A stretch of DNA of 64,000 nucleotides, taken from positions 30,504 through 94,503 of the forward strand of contig JAJDBF010000017.1 of the NCBI GenBank assembly GCA_029261535.1. Direction: 5' to 3'. The notes below the pieces were generated by a model. It was not told where the DNA came from. It saw only the letters and a program-made list of their open reading frames with translations, and ran no database searches. Shown one piece after another: positions 17,035-26,735 of this stretch (position 1 is the first letter of the stretch; each line of letters starts with the position of its first letter). The position numbers and the translations under genes were made by a program. This stretch comes from Nitrospinaceae bacterium. GTDB taxonomy: Bacteria > Nitrospinota > Nitrospinia > Nitrospinales > Nitrospinaceae.

Positions 17035-18000
17035 ATGAAGCCACTCATTACCATCACACAGGTCTTCCCGGAAAAAGCCATCGAGCGTCTTGGCCAACAG
17101 TTCGAGGTGCGTTATCACGGCAGTGGGCAGTCGCTGAGCCTCGAGGCACTGGGTCAGGCGACCGCCGAGAGCGCAGGGATGGTCACTTATTTATCGGACA
17201 AAATCGACCAAAGCATTATTGCGCAAGCGCAAAGCCTCAAAATAATTGCCAATTACGGTGCCGGGTTCAACAACATCGATGTCGCGTCCGCGCGCGCCAA
17301 GGGTATCTTTGTCACCAACACCCCCGGCGTATTGCATGAAACAACAGCCGACTTCACCTGGGCATTGATACTGGGGACAGCTCGGTGCATTATCCCGGCG
17401 GACCGCTTCACGCGCGAAGGCAAGTTCCATGGCTGGGGAGCCAAGCTGTTTCTCGGGCATGATGTTTACGGCAAGACGCTCGGTGTCATCGGATGCGGCG
17501 AGATCGGGCGGGCGGTGGCGCGTCGTGCTACCGGTTTCAATATGCGCGTGCTGTATCATCAACGCAATCGCTTGCCGGAAAGTGAAGAACAATTACTGGG
17601 CGCGGAATTTGTTTCGCTGGAGCAAATCCTCAGCGAGTCGGATTACCTGACCGTGCATGTGCCATTGACTGATGAAACAAAATACATGATCGGTGAAAAA
17701 GAAATCGCCCTGATGAAACCGACCGCTTATCTCATCCACACCGCAAGAGGTAAAGTGGTCGATGATAAGGCACTGGTATCCGCGTTAAAAGAAAACCGCA
17801 TAGCTGGCGCCGCGCTGGATGTTTTTGAAGACGAGCCAGCGTTGACCGAAGGCCTGACCGAACTCGACAATTGTGTGATCCTGCCGCATATAGGAAGTGC
17901 CAGCTTCGACACGCGCAACACCATGGCCGAGCTTGTGGTCGACAATATCATCGATGCGCTGGAAGGCAGAACCCCCCGCACCCTGGTGCCTGGCTGGTAG
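17035..18000 (+). CDS. D-isomer-specific 2-hydroxyacid dehydrogenase
   Basis: 321 residues, the usual size for glyoxylate/hydroxypyruvate reductases. The NAD(P) site LGVIGCGEIGRAVARR lies near residues 150-165, the substrate Arg in HTARGKVVDD near 234, and the catalytic Glu/His pair in DVFEDEPA near 263 and LPHIGSAS near 285. It reduces a 2-oxoacid such as glyoxylate or hydroxypyruvate, and the sequence does not fix which. AAAGAAG lies before the start. It is the only plus-strand gene between about 9.7 and 27.7 kb and converges with the MATE gene. Confidence 0.9.
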   Translation: MKPLITITQVFPEKAIERLGQQFEVRYHGSGQSLSLEALGQATAESAGMVTYLSDKIDQSIIAQAQSLKIIANYGAGFNNIDVASARAKGIFVTNTPGVLHETTADFTWALILGTARCIIPADRFTREGKFHGWGAKLFLGHDVYGKTLGVIGCGEIGRAVARRATGFNMRVLYHQRNRLPESEEQLLGAEFVSLEQILSESDYLTVHVPLTDETKYMIGEKEIALMKPTAYLIHTARGKVVDDKALVSALKENRIAGAALDVFEDEPALTEGLTELDNCVILPHIGSASFDTRNTMAELVVDNIIDALEGRTPRTLVPGW

Positions 18001-18110
18001 AAGTTTTTCCCCATTAAATTTTTCGTTGTCCCCTTCGACCAGGCTCCGCGCAAGCCCTCGCGAGGAATGTGGCTAAACGGAGTGTGTTCAAACCCAAACG
18101 ATACTGCCTG

Positions 18111-19481
18111 TCAGGTTGTCTTCGTTGCCCGTGCGGCGAGCACCCACTTTTTGGATTGGAAGCGCAGGACCATGACACAGCTTTTGATCAGGTTGATGCC
18201 AATGTACACCCACCACGCGACGAGGTGCGAGCCGGGTGCAAACTTCACCAGCAAGGCGCAGATGATGGCGGGGAACAAAAGGCAGGTGCCACTGATGACC
18301 ATGGGCGAGACCGTATCGCGCGCGCCTTTGAGTCCGCCGGAAAACGCAAACGAGATGCCGTTGGCAATCATGTAAAGGCCAAGGCCGCGCATCATTTCAA
18401 CAGACAGTTCAAGAATCGCCGGGTCCGTATTTTCCGATTGAATGAACACCCCGGCAAGTTGCGGCGCGGCTACCAGTAACAGGAAAGCGATGCCGCAGGT
18501 GTAGGTCAGATTTAATTGTGTGCTGGAGAGAACGGTTTTTTTGACACGGTCGGGTCGGCCCTGCCCGGTGTATCGACCCGCCAGACTCATCGTTGCCATT
18601 TCGGCGGCGAACAACGGCAGGATAAAAAACGTTTCCCAGGTGAAGACGATACTGAGACTGGCTGAAGGAACCGGTCCGAATATAGTGAAGCAGAACAGGA
18701 AAAAATTGAAACCCGCCATTTGCAGAAAAAAATCGAAGCCGTTAAAAGAGCCGACCCGCCACAGCGATTTTAAAATTTCCGGATCGAGCTTGTAGAGGGC
18801 CGGGCCCTTGAAAAAATTTTGTGACCGGTTTCTCCAAAGCCATCCACCGAGGGACAGCAGGATAATGCCTTCGCTCATCAGAGTAGCGATCGCCGCGCCT
18901 TGCACTCCCATGGCAGGCAAGCCGAAGTTGCCGAAGATCAGGGCGTAGTTGAGTGGCAGGTTGACCAGCAATCCAGTGACCGAGGCGATGGCGACCGGGC
19001 GGGTGTGACCGATCCCGGAAAGAAAACTGGCGACGACCACACGCGCGACCACCAGAAAACCACCTGCCATCAAAACGCGATAGTACGCCTGCTCCAGCGG
19101 AATCTGATTTTCCGGATGGCCACTGTTGGAAAAAATAAACTCGCCCGCCGGAATTAAAACCCAGCACAGGGGCAGAGCGAACAGAGCGATCCACAAACCT
19201 TGAAACAACGTGCGTCCGGCTTTTTCAATTTGATTACTGCCGATGTATTGTCCCGCCAAAGCCGAGATATAAGCGCACAAGCCAAAAAGAAAAGCTAAAA
19301 AAGTCCAGACAGTGTTGGCGGCGACGAACGAGGCGGCGGTGTATTCCGGGCCCAGATGCGACAGGAACAAGCGGTCGCAGAACGTCATCAGGAACTGGAG
19401 CATTTCCGACAGCACCAGCGGGAACCCGAGATAAAGCATCTCGCGTATGCCGCCTTCGCCCTTCCATTGTGGAAACCCCAT
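18111..19481 (-). CDS. MATE family multidrug/sodium antiporter
   Basis: 456 residues from the chosen start (MGFPQWKGE); an upstream start would add 29 residues without homology. Twelve hydrophobic segments are seen in two bundles of six, beginning LGFPLVLSEMLQFLMTFCDRLFLS. This is the NorM/DinF-like pattern of antiporters that export cationic compounds in exchange for Na+ or H+. It is single and convergent with the hydroxyacid dehydrogenase; no regulator lies next to it. The drug spectrum is unknown. Confidence 0.9.
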   Translation of the reverse strand: MGFPQWKGEGGIREMLYLGFPLVLSEMLQFLMTFCDRLFLSHLGPEYTAASFVAANTVWTFLAFLFGLCAYISALAGQYIGSNQIEKAGRTLFQGLWIALFALPLCWVLIPAGEFIFSNSGHPENQIPLEQAYYRVLMAGGFLVVARVVVASFLSGIGHTRPVAIASVTGLLVNLPLNYALIFGNFGLPAMGVQGAAIATLMSEGIILLSLGGWLWRNRSQNFFKGPALYKLDPEILKSLWRVGSFNGFDFFLQMAGFNFFLFCFTIFGPVPSASLSIVFTWETFFILPLFAAEMATMSLAGRYTGQGRPDRVKKTVLSSTQLNLTYTCGIAFLLLVAAPQLAGVFIQSENTDPAILELSVEMMRGLGLYMIANGISFAFSGGLKGARDTVSPMVISGTCLLFPAIICALLVKFAPGSHLVAWWVYIGINLIKSCVMVLRFQSKKWVLAARATKTT

Positions 19482-19972
19482 GCTGATTCTCTGTCGGCTA
19501 ATTGAAATTTTTTTAACGGTGGCGGCTTTTATGTTTTCTCTTGTGAAGAAGAGCTTCGCATAACTCAAAAATCAAAAACAGGATTCTCAACAAACCCTGC
19601 GGTCAATCAATAAACCGTGTTTAATTTTCCCTCCCCTTTCAAGGGGAGGGTGTGGGAGGGGTCATCCATACAACCTCCCCTATATCCCCTCCTTTTTTAA
19701 GGAGGGGAATATTAATTTCAATGTTATGCAAAGGTCTCCTTGTGAGAGAGCTTTGCCAATTCCTAAAAATAAAAATCCAAGGCGAGATTCTTCTTCGCCT
19801 GAAGGCTCATCAGAATGACAACATGACATCGTTGGTAGTGCCACAGCTTTCAATTTATTGCCTCTGTCGCGAGGAGTCAGGATGACATGGCAGTGTTTCG
19901 TTTTCACAACGGGAGCCGGGCAAAGGATTGCCGATGACCTTGCGGTCTAATACCGGAGGAGGGAGGGCGATG
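19482..19972. repeat. Repeat-rich gap between the MATE gene and ychF
   Basis: About 490 bases with no supported gene. It holds two strong hairpins: CCCTCCCCTT with its complement around a 2-base loop at 19629-19650, and CCCCTCCTT around a 4-base loop at 19686-19707. It also holds a family A copy at about 19759-19820. The hairpins lack a following T-run on either strand. Confidence 0.65.
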
Positions 19973-21070
19973 CTAAACGTTGAAGCGAAAATGCAGGATG
20001 TCGCCGTCTTTCACCACATACTCCTTGCCTTCCAGTCGCATTTTTCCCGCTTCCTTGACGGCTTGTTCCGATTTGTACTCGACCAGATCATCGAAGTGAA
20101 ACACCTCGGCGCGGATGAAGCCTTTTTCAAAGTCAGTGTGGATCTTTCCTGCCGCCTGCGGTGCTTTGGAATTCTGCTTGATGGTCCAGGCTCTGTTTTC
20201 CTTGTCGCCGACCGTGAAAAAAGTGGCAAGACCCAGCAGTTGATAGCCGGCGTGGATCATCCGGTTGAGCCCGGTTTCCTCAAGTCCCATCTCTTCCAAA
20301 AATATTTTGCGCTCTTCCGGGTCGGTGATTTCCATAATTTCATTTTCCAGTTTGCCGACCAGGGTCACCGTCTCTGCGCCTTCAGCTTTGGCAAGACTAC
20401 GGATGGCTTGAGCGTGTGCGCCTTCCGTCTCGTCGGAGTCTTGAATGTTACAAACGTACAGCACCGGCTTGGCGGTCAAGAGGTTGAGAGATTTGAAAAA
20501 TATCTGATCGTCTCCGCGGTCGAACTGGCAAATGCGGGCGGGTTTGCCTTCGCTCAATGTTGCGACGAGCTGATCGATAACGGCCGCTTGTTGTTTGGCT
20601 TCCTTGTCTCCGGATCGCGCTAGCTTCGCCAGTTTGATTTGACGTTTTTCAAGCGACTCCAGGTCGCATATCTGGAGTTCCGTGTTGATGATATCCACAT
20701 CCTCTGCCGGGTCGATCCGATCCATGACGTGCGGAATATTGTCGTCGTCAAAACAGCGCACCACGTGGGCGATGGCATCGACTTCGCGGATGTTGGCGAG
20801 GAACTGGTTGCCCAGGCCTTCGCCCTTGGACGCACCTTTGACCAGCCCGGCAATGTCGACAAACTGCATGCTGGTCGGAACTTTTTTCTTTGCCGCGACG
20901 AATTCTTCAATCGTATCCAGCCTGGGATCGGGCACATCGACCACGCCGACGTTGGGATCGATGGTGGTGAAGGCGTAGTTGCCCGACTCGGCACCGGCCT
21001 GGGTGAGTGCGTTGAAGATGGTCGATTTGCCGACATTTGGCAGGCCGACGAGGCCACAAGTAAAGCCCAT
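19973..21070 (-). CDS. ychF: Redox-regulated ATPase YchF (Obg-like GTPase family)
   Basis: 365 residues from the ATG at 21070; a TTG three codons earlier overlaps the upstream stop but would sit too close to the GGAG site. P-loop GLPNVGKST is at residues 8-16, [11 protein letters not shown] near 33, and the altered G4 NIQDSDE near 205 explains ATP preference. A coiled-coil insert and a C-terminal TGS domain ([24 protein letters not shown]) complete the usual layout. It is universally conserved and linked to ribosome and stress response. It lies directly after the NNP porter, probably co-transcribed. Confidence 0.95.
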   Translation of the reverse strand: MGFTCGLVGLPNVGKSTIFNALTQAGAESGNYAFTTIDPNVGVVDVPDPRLDTIEEFVAAKKKVPTSMQFVDIAGLVKGASKGEGLGNQFLANIREVDAIAHVVRCFDDDNIPHVMDRIDPAEDVDIINTELQICDLESLEKRQIKLAKLARSGDKEAKQQAAVIDQLVATLSEGKPARICQFDRGDDQIFFKSLNLLTAKPVLYVCNIQDSDETEGAHAQAIRSLAKAEGAETVTLVGKLENEIMEITDPEERKIFLEEMGLEETGLNRMIHAGYQLLGLATFFTVGDKENRAWTIKQNSKAPQAAGKIHTDFEKGFIRAEVFHFDDLVEYKSEQAVKEAGKMRLEGKEYVVKDGDILHFRFNV

Positions 21071-21075
21071 AAGGA

Positions 21076-22506
21076 TCAAACTCCGCGTTGGTTGTTAAAC
21101 GATGTGTGTTGTTTTTCGAATGAATCGAGAAACAAAATACTGATGGTGACGACAAGTGCGAATCCGGCGATGAATTTAAAGAAAGTGGAAGCGTCCACAA
21201 AACTCAGGACGGTAAGGAACATGACGGCCCCGACATTGCCATAGGCACCGGCGAGGCCAGCCAGTTTCCCGGTCAAATCGCGCCGGATGAGTGGCACCAT
21301 GGAAAAACAGGCCCCGTTGCCCGCCTGAATCATTAGTGAGCAAACCACTGCAAGACCGATGACCAGAGGCAATGGCCACGCCGACGTTATGGTGCTCATG
21401 AACCCGAAAAAAATCCCTGCAAACGCGACCAGAAAAAACAACACCCGCCGCCTTCCCAATGTGTCCGCAAGCAGACCGCCAGAGGGCCGGGTGACGAGGT
21501 TGAAAAAAGCGAAGCACGATCCTAACACACCGGCAGTGGTCACCGAGAGTGCAAACGTGCGTTGAAGAAATTCGGGGAACATGGAGACCACGGCAAGCTC
21601 CGAGCCGAAAGTCAGCGCATACACCATGCTGAGAATCACGATCTGTTTGAAAGCGTATTGGCGTTCCGGAGACGGTGGCAAATTCAGACTGTCCAGGTTG
21701 AAGCGTACGCAGGTCACCGCGTTCCAGGCGAACAGTCCTGACAAGACAAACAAGGTGCACCAGAACGCAGTGGGTGTCAGCCACACGGCGGGCGGTGTTG
21801 AGAGCTTATAGACGAGAAATCCTAAAGCCGTGTAGATGGGAATCAGGAGCAGGATTTGCAAGATCAGGTCGCCTTTGGATGTGACTTCAATGGCGTGCTC
21901 CATGCCGAGGCGAAAGCCGCTCTGTTTATCTTCGCGATCGCGCGCCAGCAGGTGGAATCCCAAGGCCCACAAAATGCAGGCGGAGCCGGTCATGAAGGAG
22001 GCAACGCGCCATCCCGTCTCCGGCGAAAACAGGGAAGCCATCAGAGGCAGTCCCAAAACGGCGGCGGCCGCACCAAAATTTCCCCAGCCGGCGTAGAGTC
22101 CCTGGACAAACCCCATCTTTTCTCTTGGAAACCACTCGGCGATCATTTTGATTCCCACCACGAATCCGGCACCGGCAATCCCCATCAACAGACGCGCGAT
22201 GAGAAGATCGTCAAAATCCTGCGCCCGCGCAAACAGAAAACACACCGCACCGGTGTACAGCAGAATCCAGACGAACATGCGTTTCGGACCCAGCGTGTCT
22301 ACCAGGGAACCGATGACGATGCGCGCCGGGATGGTGAGTGCCACATTGGCGATCATCAATACACGAACCTGTCCCTGGCTAAGCCCCATGGTTAAAGCCA
22401 AAGTGGTGTTGAAGGGCGCAAGATTGAACCAGGAGACGAAGGTCAGGAAAAAAGCGATCCAGCTTAAGTGCAGGATCACTTGCTGGGGTTGGTTGAATCC
22501 GGACAT
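21076..22506 (-). CDS. Nitrate/nitrite porter, NNP (NarK-like) family
   Basis: 476 residues, 12 membrane segments. Two Gly-rich NNP signature segments are present: AGWGNFGAAAAVLGLP near residue 138 and GNGACFSMVPL.. followed by GLAGAYGNVGAVMFL near 392-425. Conserved Arg residues for the anion fall in helices 2 and 8 (IPARIVIGSL, TRPSGGL). It moves nitrate and/or nitrite across the inner membrane. In a nitrite oxidiser it could import nitrite or export nitrate, but no nitrogen-metabolism gene is nearby to support this. It ends four bases into the possible TTG start of ychF. Confidence 0.9.
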   Translation of the reverse strand: MSGFNQPQQVILHLSWIAFFLTFVSWFNLAPFNTTLALTMGLSQGQVRVLMIANVALTIPARIVIGSLVDTLGPKRMFVWILLYTGAVCFLFARAQDFDDLLIARLLMGIAGAGFVVGIKMIAEWFPREKMGFVQGLYAGWGNFGAAAAVLGLPLMASLFSPETGWRVASFMTGSACILWALGFHLLARDREDKQSGFRLGMEHAIEVTSKGDLILQILLLIPIYTALGFLVYKLSTPPAVWLTPTAFWCTLFVLSGLFAWNAVTCVRFNLDSLNLPPSPERQYAFKQIVILSMVYALTFGSELAVVSMFPEFLQRTFALSVTTAGVLGSCFAFFNLVTRPSGGLLADTLGRRRVLFFLVAFAGIFFGFMSTITSAWPLPLVIGLAVVCSLMIQAGNGACFSMVPLIRRDLTGKLAGLAGAYGNVGAVMFLTVLSFVDASTFFKFIAGFALVVTISILFLDSFEKQHTSFNNQRGV

Positions 22507-22528
22507 GGAAGTCTGCGGGCCGTTAAGA

Positions 22529-22840
22529 TCAGTTGGCGGGTACGGAGGACATCATCTGGTGAGACTGAACCACTCCGGTTTTATCGAACACGAGGGTGAA
22601 ATTTTTTGAAGAGTCATTGCCGGTAACGGTGTAGGTGTTGGTCTCGTAAATCCAGATATCCGATCCGTTTTGCAAACCGGTCTTGAAGGGTTTGCCAAAC
22701 AGACCAAGAACCTGGGCCTTGGTAGTGACGCCGTTTTTGACCGTGGACACCAGCGCGTGATCAAACTCATTGCCTACTGTGGCGCAAGCCGGTAGTAGAA
22801 GGCAGAGGCTGATCATGGCGATTTTATAAAAGTGTGTCAT
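22529..22840 (-). CDS. BamE/SmpA-like small outer-membrane lipoprotein
   Basis: 103 residues with a lipoprotein signal (LLLPAC, cysteine near residue 19). The mature part has the short two-helix, three-strand pattern of the SmpA/OmlA fold: VKNGVTTKAQVLGLFGKP, then IWIYE and LVFDKTGVVQS. BamE belongs to the beta-barrel assembly complex, but many small lipoproteins share the fold, so the precise role is open. It lies between RNase G and the NNP porter on the same strand. Confidence 0.72.
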   Translation of the reverse strand: MTHFYKIAMISLCLLLPACATVGNEFDHALVSTVKNGVTTKAQVLGLFGKPFKTGLQNGSDIWIYETNTYTVTGNDSSKNFTLVFDKTGVVQSHQMMSSVPAN

Positions 22841-22867
22841 AGCGGGTGAGCAAAAATGGTACTGGCT

Positions 22868-24397
22868 TCAGGTGGTGATGTAGTACTGCTCCTGATGCAA
22901 CTTGGGATTGACCTTCACCTGGAATTCCAGATGGTACATGTTTTCCAGTTCCTCCAGAAATGCGCTTTCCTCTTCGAAGAGCAGGTCATACACTGCCGGA
23001 TGGACTTCGATGGCCAGCTTTTTTTTGTGAATGTTATTGGCTCCGATGCGTTGCAGGGCGCGGATGATTTCATAACAAACCGTTGCCGGTGATTTGATAT
23101 GCCCCTTGCCTTCGCAGTACGGGCAGGGATCGCTGAGGATTTGACTCAGACTGCCGCGCACGCGTTTGCGCGTCATCTCCACCAGGCCGAGGTCGGAAAT
23201 TTTCAGGATGTTGGTGCGCGACCGGTCATTTTTCAATTCCTGTTGCAGAGAGTTCCAGACGGTTTCCTTGCTCTCTTCCTTGGACATGTCGATGAAGTCG
23301 ACGATGATGATGCCGCCGATATTGCGCAGACGGAGCTGGTAGACGATTTCTTTTACGGCCTCGAGGTTGGTTTTGAGGATGGTCTCTTCCGGGTCTGTGT
23401 GACCGACGAATTTGCCCGTGTTGACATCGACAGCAGTGAGGGCTTCGGTTTGATCGATGGTGATGAAGCCGCCGGATTTTAGCCAGATCTTGCGCCCCAG
23501 TGCCCTGTTGATTTCTATCTCAAGACCGTGATGGTCGAATATGGGTACGGCCTCCTTGTGCAGTTCGATCTTGTCGACAATATGCGGCAGGTAGGTGGAG
23601 CAAAACTCGATACACTTTTCATAATCGGTTTTGGAATCGATCACCAGGCGGTCCACATTTTCGGTGAAAATATCGCGGATGGAACGGGCGATCAGGTTGA
23701 GATCTTCATACAAAAGGGCCGGTGCCTGCGAATCATCGAAGCGCGTGCCGAGCATGTCCCACTGACCATGCAGGAACCGGATATCCGGCTCAAAGTCTTT
23801 GCCATGGCGACCCTGACCTGCGGTGCGAACAATGTAGCCTTCGCCGGGCCGACCGATTTCGGCGACAATCCCCTTGAGCCGTTCGCGTTCTTCTTCGTCT
23901 TCAATGCGGCGCGATACACTGACCTGATTGACGGTGGGCATGTAGACCATATAGCGCCCTGGCAAAGTGACAAAGGATGTGATGCGTGCGCCCTTGGTGC
24001 CGAGAGGGTTCTTCGCAACCTGCACCATGATTTCCTGGCCTTCGTGCAGAAGGTCCTGAATGGGAATGCCGCGGTCAATGCCGCGCGGACCGCGTTCCTC
24101 ATCCGGAGTGTTGCCAGCGGCGTTGATGCTGTCCGACTCCTCATCATCGGCTTCGTAATCAAGCAGGTCGATGACATCAATATCTCCGACATAAAGAAAC
24201 CCGGCTTTTTCGAGGCCAACATTGACAAAGGCGACCTGCATGCCCGGCAGAATTTTGGTCACCACCCCTTTATAGACGTTGCCGACGATGCCTTTTTTGG
24301 CTTTGTGTTCAATGAACAGTTCGACCAACTGATTGTTTTCCATCAGGGCAACGCGGATTTCGCGCGGGTTGGAATTGATGATGATTTGTGAAGGCAT
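22868..24397 (-). CDS. rng: Ribonuclease G/E family endoribonuclease
   Basis: 509 residues, RNase G length with no RNase E scaffold tail. The S1 domain (GIVGNVYKGVV, AFVNVGLEKAGFLYVGDI, residues 35-110, with an acidic insertion near 80-90) is followed by the catalytic domain with metal-binding Asp in TAVDVNTGKF near 322 and GIIIVDFIDM near 366, and the zinc link CPYC near 428. It cuts single-stranded RNA in rRNA maturation and mRNA decay. The order RNase G next to rodA recurs in many bacteria. Confidence 0.94.
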   Translation of the reverse strand: MPSQIIINSNPREIRVALMENNQLVELFIEHKAKKGIVGNVYKGVVTKILPGMQVAFVNVGLEKAGFLYVGDIDVIDLLDYEADDEESDSINAAGNTPDEERGPRGIDRGIPIQDLLHEGQEIMVQVAKNPLGTKGARITSFVTLPGRYMVYMPTVNQVSVSRRIEDEEERERLKGIVAEIGRPGEGYIVRTAGQGRHGKDFEPDIRFLHGQWDMLGTRFDDSQAPALLYEDLNLIARSIRDIFTENVDRLVIDSKTDYEKCIEFCSTYLPHIVDKIELHKEAVPIFDHHGLEIEINRALGRKIWLKSGGFITIDQTEALTAVDVNTGKFVGHTDPEETILKTNLEAVKEIVYQLRLRNIGGIIIVDFIDMSKEESKETVWNSLQQELKNDRSRTNILKISDLGLVEMTRKRVRGSLSQILSDPCPYCEGKGHIKSPATVCYEIIRALQRIGANNIHKKKLAIEVHPAVYDLLFEEESAFLEELENMYHLEFQVKVNPKLHQEQYYITT

Positions 24398-24508
24398 AGG
24401 AGTGTGATAAAAGCGGCTTGACGACCAACTCTTCTTATTAAGTTTTATGGAATATTAAAATGATAACACGGGGAGCCTGTCAGCCCTACTGAAATCAAAG
24501 GGTTGTAG

Positions 24509-25609
24509 CTAGAGAAGCAGTCGGCGTGCTTCGATGTTGAGGAGCAGTCCCAGCGCAAAAAATGTGGTCAGCAGGGAAGAACCGCCATAACTGAACAGCG
24601 GCAGAGGGATTCCGGTGATCGGAAAAATACCAATCGTCATGCCCAGGTTGTAGATGATATACACACTCAGGTAACCGGTGATGCCGATGGCAAGGAACAG
24701 GCCAAAGCGATCGGCCGCGCGGTAGGCAATGTTGAGGCCCTTGAGGATCAGAATGAGAAACAGTGTGAGCAGAACCGCCACGCCGAAGAAACCGGTCTCC
24801 TCGGCAAACACTGAGAAAATAAAGTCGGTGTGTTTTTCCGGTAAAAAGTTGAGCCGACTTTGTGTTCCTGCCAGCAGTCCCTTGCCCCAGAAACCGCCCG
24901 AACCAATGGCGATTTTCGACTGGATGGTCTGATAACCCGCGCCCAGCGGGTCCATTTCCTGGTTGAGGAAAGTCATGATGCGGGCCTTCTGGTAATCCTT
25001 GAGAAAAAACCAGCCCAGAGGCGTGAGCACTGTACAAGCACCGATCAGCTTGTATAAAGTGCTGGGCTTGAGTTCGACGGCGATGACAAAAATAAAGAAT
25101 ATGGCACCGATGATCATGGCGGTGCCGAGATCGGGTTGCTTGTAGATCAACCAGCCCATGGCACCGGTGAACAACGCCGGCAGAAAAAGATCCTTGAACT
25201 CGTACTGACCCGAGGGTTTGGTGGTCTCGAAATACTTGGCCAACACGATCACCATCGATAGCTTGGCAAGCTCCGATATTTGCAGATTGACAGGGCCGAT
25301 CTGCAACCAGCGGGTGGAACCGGAGACGGTTGTCCCGAATATGAGGACGGCAATCAACGCCACCAGAGTAAGCAGGTAGATCAGATAGGCGTAGCGGCTC
25401 AGCAGGCGGTAGTCGATCAGGACAGCTACGATGAGGGCGATCAGGCCGCACACCAGCCAGTATATCTGGCGGATATACAGGTTCTGGAAATGGAGCTCCG
25501 GGCGGCCCTGATTGGCACTATAAACCATGATCACCCCCATGATGGAGATGGTCAGAATCAGGGCCAGATACCACCAATTGAAATGAAATGCTCCGCGCTG
25601 TTCAAACAT
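24509..25609 (-). CDS. rodA: Peptidoglycan glycosyltransferase RodA (SEDS family)
   Basis: 366 residues from the chosen ATG (MFEQRGAFHFNWW); the frame stays open 41 codons further but that part is a family B repeat. Ten membrane segments are seen. SEDS hallmarks are RWLQIGPVNLQISELAKL near residue 105, KQPDLGTA near 155, and PEKHTDFIFSVFAEETGF near 245, the region of the catalytic Asp. RodA polymerises lipid II in the elongation complex with PBP2. The neighbouring penicillin-binding protein gene is not in the window. MVFNMFEQ four codons earlier is an alternative start. Confidence 0.93.
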   Translation of the reverse strand: MFEQRGAFHFNWWYLALILTISIMGVIMVYSANQGRPELHFQNLYIRQIYWLVCGLIALIVAVLIDYRLLSRYAYLIYLLTLVALIAVLIFGTTVSGSTRWLQIGPVNLQISELAKLSMVIVLAKYFETTKPSGQYEFKDLFLPALFTGAMGWLIYKQPDLGTAMIIGAIFFIFVIAVELKPSTLYKLIGACTVLTPLGWFFLKDYQKARIMTFLNQEMDPLGAGYQTIQSKIAIGSGGFWGKGLLAGTQSRLNFLPEKHTDFIFSVFAEETGFFGVAVLLTLFLILILKGLNIAYRAADRFGLFLAIGITGYLSVYIIYNLGMTIGIFPITGIPLPLFSYGGSSLLTTFFALGLLLNIEARRLLL

Positions 25610-26735
25610 GTTAAAAACCATTGTAACATAAGGCGGTCTTGGTAAATTTCCGGTAGGTGGTTCGGTCTCGGAAGGAGACCTTTGCATAAGTGCTTTTTGA
25701 GGGACTGAAAAGTGGAAGTCCCCCTTCGACAAGCTCAGGACAGGCTATCGGCTCAGGGTGACAAATAAAATCAACGAACCGTCATTCTGAAGAACCCGAA
25801 GGGTGAGGAAGAATCTCGCCTTTGCTTTTAGAGTAATACCAAACTCCCCCCCGAAAGAAGTTTTACCGACCCGGCTTGGGGACATTGTCTACACAGAAAC
25901 AAAGCACAAAAGCCTGATTAAAATTTTATATGGTTTTTCAGTCAGTGATAAAATGAAGGAGCCCGATCAAGCAGGGAAAACACTGAAAATACTTGCTGAA
26001 TGACCTGCCTGTTAATTAATCGAAGCACGTTAACAGGATTAAATTCAGAGGCTTTCTATGAGGGGTGCGCAGGTTGCTAACAGGTTTTCCCCGTTGTGTG
26101 TGGATTATGCAAAACCACGCAATTTATATATCGTTTTGGTCAGGCTGGTTGCGGATTTCCCGAGTTATGGCAAAGATGATGCTTTGTAATCGCTGAGTAC
26201 CAACTGTATTGCTAGAATGAACCAGTCTAATCATAGTAAATTTAAGTGCGCCTTATTGCATGCCCGGCATACTTAACAAGCTTGCCGATTTCCCGACCGT
26301 CAAAATTTTGAGTGGGAAATCGGCCCCGTTTTACTGCGTTTGCGGGAAGGGAGAAATCTACTTTGAGAAAGGTTCTCAATAAATGACGGAGCACGCTACT
26401 CTTGACCATGCCAATAAACCGATACCTGGAAATGGGCCGGTATCATAAGAGAATCCAGCTGTTCTAAAAAATGAGATGGAAAATTGTGGAAAACCTTCGG
26501 ATTGACCAGGCGGAAATGGGCCACGCCATTTCTCGAAAATTAATTGTCTAACTAGTTAATTTTTTAGGAAAATATCGTATTTTTATAAGATCCGGTCGAA
26601 GCCAGTGGTGGTGAGATTCCCGTGGTTTTTCAAATCTGTGAAAATGATTAACATTTTATCCACAGGCAGAGGGTCAAAGATTGACCTACCCCGTCCCGTT
26701 TAAACCGGGAACACTTTTACCCATGTCATAGGTTT
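25610..26735. other. 1.1-kb non-coding region, candidate replication origin or RNA locus
   Basis: No gene is supported. Left third: a family B copy (minus strand, about 25672-25722) and a family A copy (minus, about 25767-25832). The remainder is unusual, non-repeat DNA. A perfect DnaA box TTATCCACA is at 26656-26664. A box matching the relaxed consensus (TGTGGAAAA on this strand) is at 26485-26493. Near matches are at 26099-26107 and about 26635. An AT-rich stretch lies at 26538-26592 with the palindrome TAACTAGTTA at 26549-26558. A hairpin lies at 26284-26324. The content fits a small oriC or a structured RNA; neither is proven. Confidence 0.4.
26284..26324 (+). promoter_or_regulatory. Long hairpin in the rluD-rodA gap
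   Basis: GCCGATTTCCC and its exact complement pair over 11 bp, with the inner palindrome TCAAAATTTTGA in the loop. A weak CCCCGTTTT follows. It may be the end of a small RNA or a protein-binding site. Confidence 0.4.

Noticed and set aside
18069..18479. A 136-residue frame overlapping the MATE gene
   Set aside because: It is an antisense shadow of the MATE gene, with no ribosome site or motif.
19628..19708. Two strong hairpins as terminators
   Set aside because: Both stems lack a T-run on either strand, so they are described as structures in the gap and not called terminators.
25803..26003. A 66-residue frame on the plus strand
   Set aside because: It begins inside a family A repeat, has no ribosome site of note and no motif. 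It runs through low-complexity gap DNA, so I treat it as non-coding.
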